Of a DNA stretch of 6,372 nucleotides, positions 1 through 5,481 are shown piece by piece. Within the stretch, counting starts at the first letter, position 1, and each line of letters starts with the position of its first letter. This DNA comes from Thermoplasmatales archaeon. Lineage in GTDB: Archaea; Thermoplasmatota; E2; DHVEG-1. The stretch is from positions 1 to 6,372 of the forward strand of contig JAGLML010000064.1 of assembly GCA_023140035.1 (NCBI GenBank), read 5' to 3'. The translations under genes and the position numbers were made by a program. The notes below the pieces were generated by a model. It was not told the origin of the DNA and made no database searches. It saw nothing but the letters and a program-made list of their open reading frames with translations.

Positions 1-329
1 TATACAAAACTGCTTCAGAATATGCACGAAAACGAGGTATAATTATTGCAGACACAAAGTTTGAATTTGGACTGTTGAATGCTGAAATAATTCTGATTGA
101 TGAGGTATTGACTCCCGATTCCTCTCGTTTCTGGCCTGCGGATAAATACGAACCTGGAAAGTCTCAGCCAAGTTTTGATAAGCAGTTTGTACGAGATTAT
201 CTGAATTCTACAGGATGGGATAAAAATTCTGCTCCTCCAGAGTTACCTGATGAAGTTATTAAGGAAACCCAAAGAAAATATCAGGAAGCATATGAAAAGA
301 TAACTGAGAAGAAATTCAGTTTTTGTTAA
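1..329 (+). CDS. purC: Phosphoribosylaminoimidazole-succinocarboxamide (SAICAR) synthase, C-terminal part (5' end outside window)
   Basis: The reading frame is open from base 3 and gives about 108 residues before TAA at 327-329; the start lies upstream of the window. PurC joins aspartate to CAIR using ATP to make SAICAR, a cytosolic step of de novo purine synthesis. The visible part carries the C-terminal signatures of the family: ADTKFEFG near visible residues 16-23, IDEVLTPDSSRFWP about ten residues later, then QPSFDKQFVRDYL and a helical tail containing LPDEVI and KYQEAYEKIT. The SRFWP and FDKQFVRDYL motifs are typical of the longer (about 300 aa) form of the enzyme, so roughly the last third is seen. 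It converges on nadE with only four bases between the two stop codons, so no dedicated terminator fits between them. A TTG at 75 is an internal leucine, not the start. Confidence 0.95.
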   Translation, partial: YKTASEYARKRGIIIADTKFEFGLLNAEIILIDEVLTPDSSRFWPADKYEPGKSQPSFDKQFVRDYLNSTGWDKNSAPPELPDEVIKETQRKYQEAYEKITEKKFSFC

Positions 330-333
330 TATT

Positions 334-1173
334 TTATCCTTCTTGAACAGGTGCGCGCCAATCCAGACCAGGTGTTCTTAATCCTATTTTGAGAATAAGG
401 GGCGTCCTCCTTTTATGTTGGCTTTTGATTCTCATTTGTCGTATGCGTTCAACATCTGATTTTTTAACGTTTGCAATCTTTTGTATTTCTTCAATATCTA
501 ATTTCTGTTCTAATCCATGGAGAATCTTATCTAACGTCTCATAGCTCATTCCCAGTTCTTGTTCATCAGTTTGCCCTATCCATAACCCTGCTGTTGGTGG
601 TTTAGAAAGAAGATATTTTGGTAGTTTGAGATATTCTGCCAATTGATATACTTGGGTTTTGTAAAGATCACCTAATGCTTGAAAATCAACCCCACCATCT
701 CCATATTTTGTAAAATATCCAATTAATAATTCTGATTTGTTTGACGTTCCACAGACAAGGCTTTTTGTTTTATTTGCGTATTCATAAAGGAGAATCATTC
801 TGGCTCTGGTTTTTATATTTGCTAGGGCCATTTTATCTGGTTTTTTCAAACAAACTGTTTGAATTTGATTAACAATTGGCGCTATGTTAATTTGCGTAGA
901 TTTCAGATCGAATTTCTTTACTAAGCTCTCATGATGTCTTATATCGTCTTCCGGTGTAGTTTCATCTGGCATAAAAATACAAAGTACATTTTCTTTTCCC
1001 AACACTTCCTTGCATAGTACTGCCGCAACAGCTGAATCAACGCCACCCGATAGACCCAGCACAATATGCTTACATCCTGAGCTATTAACGTATGTTTTAA
1101 TAAAATCCTTGATGATGGTGGAAACTTCTTTTGTATCTATTGTAAGAGATATTATATCACACCCATGTTTCAA
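334..1173 (-). CDS. nadE: NH3-dependent NAD(+) synthetase
   Basis: This 279-aa protein is the amidotransferase-less form of NAD synthetase, which adenylates nicotinic acid adenine dinucleotide and amidates it with ammonia to give NAD. The ATP-pyrophosphatase P-loop LSGGVDSA is at residues 41-48. Further family motifs follow: NIKTRARM (119-126), GTSNKSE (142-148), FTKYGDGG (154-161), DLYKTQVYQLA (169-179), KPPTAGLW (191-198) with QTDE after it, and SQHKRRTP (251-258). There is no N-terminal nitrilase/glutaminase domain. The start is TTG at 1173; the frame is blocked just upstream by TAG/TAA and no ATG or GTG lies near. It begins 17 bases inside the preceding ATPase gene, whose stop is at 1157-1159, with no clear Shine-Dalgarno, so translational coupling is likely. 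The first 10 residues are not family-like, so the exact start is less certain than the identity. Confidence 0.96.
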   Translation of the reverse strand: MKHGCDIISLTIDTKEVSTIIKDFIKTYVNSSGCKHIVLGLSGGVDSAVAAVLCKEVLGKENVLCIFMPDETTPEDDIRHHESLVKKFDLKSTQINIAPIVNQIQTVCLKKPDKMALANIKTRARMILLYEYANKTKSLVCGTSNKSELLIGYFTKYGDGGVDFQALGDLYKTQVYQLAEYLKLPKYLLSKPPTAGLWIGQTDEQELGMSYETLDKILHGLEQKLDIEEIQKIANVKKSDVERIRQMRIKSQHKRRTPLILKIGLRTPGLDWRAPVQEG

Positions 1174-2491
1174 CCGATTCTTTTACTATTTTTCCCGCCT
1201 CTCGAACAACGTTATCATCCACGGAAGAAAACGATGACCGAGCGATTGCGAACGGTATTCTTCTGATATAATCGGACATACGAAGATCCCTTCTCAATGT
1301 TGTATTATAATATTTTTCAACAATCTCGTTCATATCATGTATATATTTTTCTACTGTTTTTTCAGAAGCGGTTATTTCCGGTTCATACATTCTTGCTAGT
1401 TTTACCCATTGATCATAGTATTCGTGCTTTTCTTTTATCTCTCCTCCACCATAGAACTTTTTATGGAACAGGTCAATTCTTTCTGCCTTACTAATATTTT
1501 GTACTTTAACAATAAGGGCACATCTGCTTGTGAGAAGCGGAGATAGGCCGATGTCCGAAAGTGCATGCTTCCCAAATACCTTTGACCGCGGATTTGCAAA
1601 CGCTATCATAATAAACTTACTTTCGATATTTTGATGAAGCTTTGCAGAATGGACACTACATTTGCCATTCGATAACAGCTCATAACAATACTCGATGTCT
1701 TCGCGGGGGATTTTATCGAACTCATCAACTAACACTAGCTTTTTATTGGAGTGTGGTAGTGCACCAAGATCGCCTGTTCCCAAATGACAGACAAGTCCTG
1801 ATCGTGTCGTGTTTGCGCCGATAGTTGTAATACCAGAAAATTGCTCTCCTATAATTTCCTTTGCCATTGTTTTGCTACTACCCGGCTCTCCAATTATTAA
1901 CGAATGTACTGGTTCTTCATATGTTGAAAACATACTGGTTGCAATAATTTTCTTCATTATGTCGTTGCCACGTATTTCCCGGAAGACATTCTCCCAAAAA
2001 CCCTTAAAACCCCTTTTCTTGGCAAATTTTCTCAGTTCTTCATCAGGTAAGAAAATACCGCTCTTTTCACGTTCTTCGAGCTTTTTTGACTCTATTATTT
2101 CTTGAAGAAATCCAGCTTTGCTGATAACTTTGTTAAATGCCTGCGATTTTCTCGAAAGTTTTAAAACATTCTCTTCAACTTTTAGTGCTGCATTGCCCCA
2201 TCCGACTGAATATACATCGAGTACATTCAAAACTGATTTGACAACGGCGTTATCTGTTCTGTCAACTGTTATCTCAATAAGGTCTTCGTTTATTATTCTT
2301 ATATCTTTTATATTCTCATTTGCCAGGATATTGCGCGCTCTTTGAATAAGCATATTTCCTTTGCTGCCCCCCATCCCTAAAGAAACTGTCGACATTATTG
2401 CAATCTGTTCAAGTTTTGTTATTCCCATGTTCTCCAGTTTTTTTCTATCCGAAGGGATGACAGCTAGTAAAGTTAGATCATCTTCCATCAT
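1157..2491 (-). CDS. MCM-related AAA+ ATPase with N-terminal RadA-like helix-hairpin-helix domain
   Basis: This 444-aa protein has an AAA+ core close to the MCM helicase module. The pre-core segment FLPDEELRKFAKKRG (147-161) followed by REIRGND (171-177) mirrors the MCM linker before the ATPase. Walker A is GEPGSSKT (201-208); TTRSGLV (228-234) sits where MCM has its helix-2 insert; Walker B is LVLVDEFDK (252-260); the sensor-1 Asn is in AFANP (297-301); the arginine finger fits R323 in SPLLTSR. Residues 6-56 look like the helix-hairpin-helix domain of RadA-type proteins. The usual MCM N-terminal half with zinc finger and OB fold is absent: no CxxC pair is seen and only about 90 unassigned residues join HhH to the core. 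This is therefore unlikely to be the main replicative MCM; a role on DNA is inferred only. ATG 2491 (or 2488) lies about 35 bp from a TATA-like box, and the gene overlaps nadE downstream. Confidence 0.85.
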   Translation of the reverse strand: MMEDDLTLLAVIPSDRKKLENMGITKLEQIAIMSTVSLGMGGSKGNMLIQRARNILANENIKDIRIINEDLIEITVDRTDNAVVKSVLNVLDVYSVGWGNAALKVEENVLKLSRKSQAFNKVISKAGFLQEIIESKKLEEREKSGIFLPDEELRKFAKKRGFKGFWENVFREIRGNDIMKKIIATSMFSTYEEPVHSLIIGEPGSSKTMAKEIIGEQFSGITTIGANTTRSGLVCHLGTGDLGALPHSNKKLVLVDEFDKIPREDIEYCYELLSNGKCSVHSAKLHQNIESKFIMIAFANPRSKVFGKHALSDIGLSPLLTSRCALIVKVQNISKAERIDLFHKKFYGGGEIKEKHEYYDQWVKLARMYEPEITASEKTVEKYIHDMNEIVEKYYNTTLRRDLRMSDYIRRIPFAIARSSFSSVDDNVVREAGKIVKESVETWV

Positions 2492-2522
2492 TTCACACTT
2501 GGCAGGAATTATCCTTTTCCAT

Positions 2523-2530
2523 AATTAAAA
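2523..2530 (-). promoter_or_regulatory. TATA-like box for the ATPase-nadE unit
   Basis: The minus strand reads TTTTAATT preceded by an A/C/G-rich CCCAAAG that could act as BRE. Its centre is about 35 bp before the ATG at 2491, which predicts a leader of about 8 nt. It lies in the 89-bp gap after the KH gene, so the ATPase and nadE can be transcribed separately from the ribosome-assembly operon. The assignment rests on sequence pattern and distance only. Confidence 0.45.
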
Positions 2531-2580
2531 CTTTGGGTGATTTCTTCTATGAATGTATATTGAAAGATTGTTCGTTAGAA

Positions 2581-3117
2581 TCAAAACCGTTGACCCCTCC
2601 TTATTTTTTTCATTTCTCTTTCAACAAACCTGTAAACGTTAGAATGTTTGCTGCCACTCAGTAGCATATCTATCGCTTTTTTAGCTATATCAATTGATTC
2701 AAAATCTGCAATAACCGATACTGTATGTCCATATATTGATATATCTGCTCCTGTTAAACTTTCTATGACGTGTTTCGTTTTTCCGTTTCTACCAATAATC
2801 CTGCTTTTTAGTCTTCTGACATGTGTGGCTTTTTTTCCAACGTAGTCATGAACATCAAATATAAAAAAATCGGTATCTTCTTTGAATAATCGCATGGCAT
2901 ATTCTGGAGAAAATCCACGCCCGATGGCACGCACAACATTTTCTACTTGTAATGCAAGGAGAGGATCTTTTGCCTTGTGTTCTTCAATTATTACTTCTCC
3001 TTCAACAGAATCAATCTCTATATGTAGCTGTGCCATCTCTTCGATCGTTTTCTTTGTCTCTCCATCATGACCGATGAGGATACCAATCCGTTCTTTTGGA
3101 ATTTTTAGATATTTCAT
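2581..3117 (-). CDS. KH-domain RNA-binding protein, archaeal Dim2/Pno1-like
   Basis: The 178-aa protein has two KH domains. KH1 starts at the N-terminus (MKYLKIPKERIGILIG, with GHDG as the GxxG loop at 16-19); KH2 has GRNG at 109-112 followed by an IESLTGADISIYG strand-helix stretch. A basic tail (YRFVEREMKKIRRGQRF, 162-178) ends the protein. This is the layout of archaeal Dim2p-like proteins, known to bind the 3' region of 16S rRNA and linked to small-subunit maturation and initiation. ATG 3117 is chosen because the family begins directly at the first KH strand, and because GTGA (3123-3126), an archaeal Shine-Dalgarno core, lies 5 nt upstream. That GTGA overlaps the Rio kinase stop and could itself serve as a GTG start at 3126, adding three residues. 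It is the last gene of the aIF1A-Rio1-KH operon. Confidence 0.93.
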   Translation of the reverse strand: MKYLKIPKERIGILIGHDGETKKTIEEMAQLHIEIDSVEGEVIIEEHKAKDPLLALQVENVVRAIGRGFSPEYAMRLFKEDTDFFIFDVHDYVGKKATHVRRLKSRIIGRNGKTKHVIESLTGADISIYGHTVSVIADFESIDIAKKAIDMLLSGSKHSNVYRFVEREMKKIRRGQRF

Positions 3118-3122
3118 GCAAG

Positions 3123-3899
3123 TCACTTTTTGATAATGCGTTCAAAAATTTCTTTTTCATCTTCTTTTATACCAAATTTGATGAAATATTGTACCGTATT
3201 GTGAATATCTCTTTTAAGAAACTCAAGTGATGACGGATGTTCCAAGAGTACCCCCTGACCAACGTCTATTACGTAGGGTTTATCTTTATACATTAGTACA
3301 TTATAAGCGCTTAAATCTGCATGTACCAATTTCGCTCTTTCATACATGCGTGAAATGAAGGTAAGTAATTCATCAAATATTTTTTTTGGATCCTTTAACT
3401 CTACGTCTTTTAGCAAAGGTGCCGGTTTTTCTGAATCCCCTATGTATTCCATTACTAATATATTATTAGTTTTTTTTATGGGAGCGGGGACCCTAACTTT
3501 TGCTTTCTTTAGTCTTTCTAGATTCTTAAACTCCTTTTTTGCCCACTCGTAAATAATCCCTCTACGGGTTTTATTGGTGCATATGAAACGTGGATCTCCT
3601 TCAATATACTTTGATATATGTTTAAACGTTAGATTAGAAGTACGGTATATTTTAATTGCAACAAATTTTTTATCTGGTGTAGCGCCTCTAAAAATATTTG
3701 CTTCTTTTCCTGTAGAGATCGGAAAATCCAAATACTCAATTACCTTATCAGAAATAAGCTTACCAAGGCTGAGAAGTGTAGATTTATCAAAAACCTCATC
3801 GAGTGTTTTTCTATCAGGACCTATTCTGTCGTTTATAACCATTGTTTGCCGATCTAGCTTTTTAATCCATTTTTCATCTAAAAAAAACTCAGAAGACAT
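3123..3899 (-). CDS. rio1: Rio1-type atypical serine kinase/ATPase
   Basis: This 258-aa protein is a RIO-family kinase, known to act in late 40S/30S ribosomal subunit maturation. The Rio1-type flexible loop STGKEANIF is at 62-70, the ATP-binding lysine in AIKIY is K83, RGIIYEWAKKEFKNL spans 113-127, the hinge MEYIG is 150-154, the catalytic loop LVHADLSAYN is 191-200 (catalytic D195), and the metal-binding segment YVIDVGQ is 209-215 (D212). No N-terminal winged helix is seen, which favours Rio1 over Rio2. One departure is Ala198 where Rio1 proteins usually have Glu (HADLSEYN). The start is ATG 3899: AGAGG at 3906-3910 is a good Shine-Dalgarno 6 nt upstream, and the length suits archaeal Rio1. 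The frame stays open to 3971, but that would overlap aIF1A by 83 bp. With ATG 3899 the overlap is 11 bp; the next gene starts right after the stop. Confidence 0.95.
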   Translation of the reverse strand: MSSEFFLDEKWIKKLDRQTMVINDRIGPDRKTLDEVFDKSTLLSLGKLISDKVIEYLDFPISTGKEANIFRGATPDKKFVAIKIYRTSNLTFKHISKYIEGDPRFICTNKTRRGIIYEWAKKEFKNLERLKKAKVRVPAPIKKTNNILVMEYIGDSEKPAPLLKDVELKDPKKIFDELLTFISRMYERAKLVHADLSAYNVLMYKDKPYVIDVGQGVLLEHPSSLEFLKRDIHNTVQYFIKFGIKEDEKEIFERIIKK

Positions 3900-4209
3900 C
3901 AATTTCCTCTGGCAATAATTTTCTTCTACTAAGGGTGTTTGCCTGGGTTCTCGTGTATCTATACACAACATCGGCTTTTCCGTCTTGTATCTCCCAAGGT
4001 TTTATTATAAGCAGATCACCTGCACGAACCCTCGCCCTTCTTTTCATTTTGCCGGGTATACGTGCCATTCTTGATTTACCATCTTCACATACAGCATTGA
4101 TTCTAGATCCGCCCATAAGCCTGTCTGCAATTGCAAATATTTCTTTTTTATGTTTTTTTGGTAATCGTAATCGTATATATTCTCCTTCGTTTCCATTTTT
4201 TCTGTTCAT
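3889..4209 (-). CDS. eif1a: Translation initiation factor aIF1A
   Basis: This is the archaeal IF1/eIF1A orthologue, an OB-fold protein that binds the A-site region of the small subunit during initiation. The core is clear: YIRLRLPKK, then EIFAIADRLMGGSRINAVCEDG, ARIPGKMKRRARVRAGDLLIIKPWE and ADVVYRYTRTQA, ending in a short tail, EEIDVF. Two starts are possible. ATG 4236 gives 115 aa, but it is only about 21 bp from the TATA box centre, so the transcript may begin inside this codon region. ATG 4209 gives 106 aa, close to the family length of about 100, with GTGAG in the predicted short leader. I chose 4209; a GTG at 4224 is also possible. It is the first gene of the aIF1A-Rio1-KH operon; its end overlaps the Rio1 start by 11 bp. 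Confidence 0.93.
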   Translation of the reverse strand: MNRKNGNEGEYIRLRLPKKHKKEIFAIADRLMGGSRINAVCEDGKSRMARIPGKMKRRARVRAGDLLIIKPWEIQDGKADVVYRYTRTQANTLSRRKLLPEEIDVF

Positions 4210-4253
4210 GTTGTTTCTACTCACACGATCATCCATTTATACAACCCTTATAT

Positions 4254-4261
4254 TATATAAA
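4254..4261 (-). promoter_or_regulatory. TATA box of the aIF1A-Rio1-KH operon
   Basis: The minus strand reads TTTATATA, a near-consensus archaeal TATA box, in the 35-bp gap between the HD gene stop and aIF1A. At the usual distance of about 26-27 bp from the box centre, transcription would start near 4230. That lies just past the upstream ATG (4236) and about 20 nt before the ATG at 4209. The distance is therefore evidence for the shorter aIF1A. Confidence 0.6.
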
Positions 4262-4271
4262 GTTGCTGTAA

Positions 4272-4826
4272 CTAGAGCCCCAATGTATCTGCGATACTTT
4301 TCAGGGCATTGAGACTCGCTTTAAGAAATTCATTAAGCTCTATTCCAACATCTGTGCAAAGCGCAATTCTTCTTCTGTTGCATCCTTTTGCAAAGGATTT
4401 GTCTTTAAATTTGTTAATCAGTGTTTTTAGTTCAACATCAGAGAGTTTTTTGGATGGCACAATAAGTGCTGTTGCAATAATAAGACCAGAAACCGCATCT
4501 GCAGCAATGAGGAATTTATCAAGTGAAGTTTCAGGAGCTTGTATGGTATGTTGATAATTGTGGGATTTAATGGCATTTACTACTTCTTTCGGTACCAGTC
4601 CCTCTAAAATTTGAGCAGTAAACGTTGTGTGTTTTTCTGGCTCTTCTTTGGTATAATCGTAATCAAGGTCGTGAAGCAAGCCAGTCAATGCCCATATTTC
4701 TTCATTTTCATTCAACTTTTTTGCAATTTCTCGTAATATTACTTCTACTGCTAGAGAGTGCTTTATCAGATTTTCATTTTTGAGATACTTGTTTAATAAC
4801 TTGAACCCCTGCTCTCGACTAATCAT
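4272..4826 (-). CDS. HD-superfamily metal-dependent phosphohydrolase (HDIG-type, COG2316-like)
   Basis: The 184-aa protein carries the full set of HD-domain metal ligands: H23 (IKHSLAVE), H52-D53 (LLHDLDYDYTKEEPEKH), H66, H89 (AIKSHN) and D110 (AADAVSGLI). The C-terminal half, with PSKKLSDVELK and FKDKSFAKGCNR, matches the layout I know from predicted HD hydrolases of the COG2316 type, found in archaea and bacteria. Their substrate is not known to me; nucleotides or phosphoesters are usual for the superfamily. No signal peptide or membrane segment is seen. ATG 4826 is chosen over the longer GTG at 4889 because a TATA-like box sits about 29 bp upstream, predicting a leaderless mRNA, and because the extra 21 residues would read through that promoter. 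It is divergent from the receiver-like gene and shares a symmetric promoter region with it. Confidence 0.88.
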   Translation of the reverse strand: MISREQGFKLLNKYLKNENLIKHSLAVEVILREIAKKLNENEEIWALTGLLHDLDYDYTKEEPEKHTTFTAQILEGLVPKEVVNAIKSHNYQHTIQAPETSLDKFLIAADAVSGLIIATALIVPSKKLSDVELKTLINKFKDKSFAKGCNRRRIALCTDVGIELNEFLKASLNALKSIADTLGL

Positions 4827-4851
4827 ACTAGTCTGATGTAAATATACATAT

Positions 4852-4885
4852 AATTTAAACTTTCCTAAAAAAGAAAGTTTTAAGT
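4852..4885. promoter_or_regulatory. Symmetric divergent promoter for the HD hydrolase (-) and receiver-like gene (+)
   Basis: An 8-bp perfect inverted repeat, AAACTTTC (4857-4864) and GAAAGTTT (4873-4880) with 8 bp between, sits between the two genes. Each arm runs outward into a TATA-like box: TTTAAATT on the minus strand (4852-4859) and TTTTAAGT on the plus strand (4878-4885). The GAAAG of each arm is where BRE should be. Both box centres are 29.5 bp from their start codons (ATG 4826, GTG 4911), which predicts leaderless or nearly leaderless transcripts both ways. The dyad could also be an operator, but the symmetry alone may simply reflect two mirrored BRE/TATA elements. Confidence 0.55.
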
Positions 4886-4910
4886 TCACTAAGCATTATT
4901 TGATGTACAG

Positions 4911-5219
4911 GTGAGAATAATAAAAACTATAATGATAGTTGACGATGAAGTTGCTGTTCTTGAAAAGGTAAAATCTTTTCTAGAGAATGACGAGGTAGAT
5001 GTTGTTACTGCAAATAATAGCCGTCAGGCGTTAGAAATCATGGAAAAAGAAGGAACCTTTGATTTGATTCTAATTGGTACACCAATGCCTTGTAGTGATA
5101 AAACAGCTCTTTTCTCAATGAAACCTAATTCAAAGTTGACTACTGGCGAAACCGATACCTTTTTACAAAAACCTTTCACAAAAGAACAACTAGTTAATTT
5201 TGTAAAGGAAAGAATCTGA
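4911..5219 (+). CDS. Degenerate, shortened response-regulator receiver protein
   Basis: This 102-aa protein is a stand-alone CheY-like receiver fold. The N-terminal half is typical: KTIMIVDDEVAVLEKVKSFLE (5-25, acidic pocket D11-D12), then VVTANNSRQALEIMEKEG and DLILIGTPMP (51-60). The phospho-acceptor Asp should be at residue 56 but is Gly. Thr77/Thr78 and Lys87 (QKPF) could match the conserved Thr/Ser and Lys. Only about 27 residues separate the MP motif from that Lys, against nearly 50 in a full receiver, so part of the alpha3-beta4-alpha4 region is missing. Phosphorylation in the usual way is unlikely; a protein-binding role is possible, as is a decaying gene. No output domain or histidine kinase is in the window. 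GTG 4911 fits the TATA box distance and the symmetry with the HD gene; an in-frame ATG at 4932 would cut the first strand. Confidence 0.8.
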   Translation: MRIIKTIMIVDDEVAVLEKVKSFLENDEVDVVTANNSRQALEIMEKEGTFDLILIGTPMPCSDKTALFSMKPNSKLTTGETDTFLQKPFTKEQLVNFVKERI

Positions 5220-5229
5220 GATAGACAAT

Positions 5230-5237
5230 GTTTTTTA
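5230..5237 (+). terminator. Possible oligo-T terminator after the receiver-like gene
   Basis: Six consecutive T residues (5231-5236) follow 11 bp after the stop codon at 5217-5219. Archaeal RNA polymerase can terminate at short U-tracts without a hairpin; none is seen here. The site fits the end of this single-gene transcript, but T-tracts of this length also occur by chance in AT-rich DNA. Confidence 0.35.
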
Positions 5238-5446
5238 AGCTAGTGATTACCTACTGTTGTTGGTAAGCCAAACTGATAAATCATATTAGTAAAAATCGAA
5301 GCAATATCAGCATCAAAATAAATAGAAGTAGCATTGTAGTAACTGATACCAGATATCTTTATAGTTCTTACAAAAATAACAACCCTATGACAGAAATTTT
5401 CAAAACAAACTCTTATAATGGGAGAGATATAGAATTGTAAGGCATG

Positions 5447-5454
5447 TTTTTATA
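5447..5454 (+). promoter_or_regulatory. TATA-like box for the 47-aa cysteine-containing ORF
   Basis: TTTTTATA is centred about 31 bp before the ATG at 5482. This predicts transcription starting a few bases before the start codon, the same near-leaderless spacing seen for the HD and receiver genes. The agreement supports the reality of the short ORF. Confidence 0.45.
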
Positions 5455-5481
5455 AGAATTGGCAGTTATGGGGATGAAAAA

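Larger units (their letters stand above)
5220..5481. other. Gene-poor spacer with weak coding traces
   Basis: No confident gene is seen in these 262 bases. Three weak signals are present and described as findings. First, a minus-strand frame open from 5449 down to a TAG at 5240-5242 has no usable start until an internal ATG near its end. Second, a 17-codon plus-strand ORF at 5387 lies 26 bp from a TATA-like box. Third, a stretch at 5403-5456 resembles the C-terminal zinc ribbon of the gene at 5720. No tRNA, hairpin or long repeat was found by eye. Confidence 0.6.

Noticed and set aside
2492..2580. Short 19-codon frame after AAGGAGGGG at the end of the KH gene
   Set aside because: The purine-rich stretch is KH coding sequence, and the TTG-start frame has no coding character or separate support.
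3900..3971. Longer Rio1 start at 3971 (24 extra residues)
   Set aside because: It would overlap aIF1A by 83 bp, while ATG 3899 has a good AGAGG Shine-Dalgarno and gives a typical family length.
1010..4554. Several plus-strand open frames of 60-125 codons across the minus-strand genes
   Set aside because: They lie antisense to well-supported genes, show no family motifs and have low-complexity Ser/Phe/Leu-rich translations typical of antisense shadows.
4857..4880. Hairpin terminator between the HD and receiver genes
   Set aside because: The inverted repeat lies upstream of both genes and overlaps their TATA-like boxes, so a promoter or operator reading is better.
4827..4889. Longer HD-protein start (GTG 4889)
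   Set aside because: The extra 21 residues would be encoded by the divergent promoter itself; the ATG at 4826 fits the TATA box distance and the family start.
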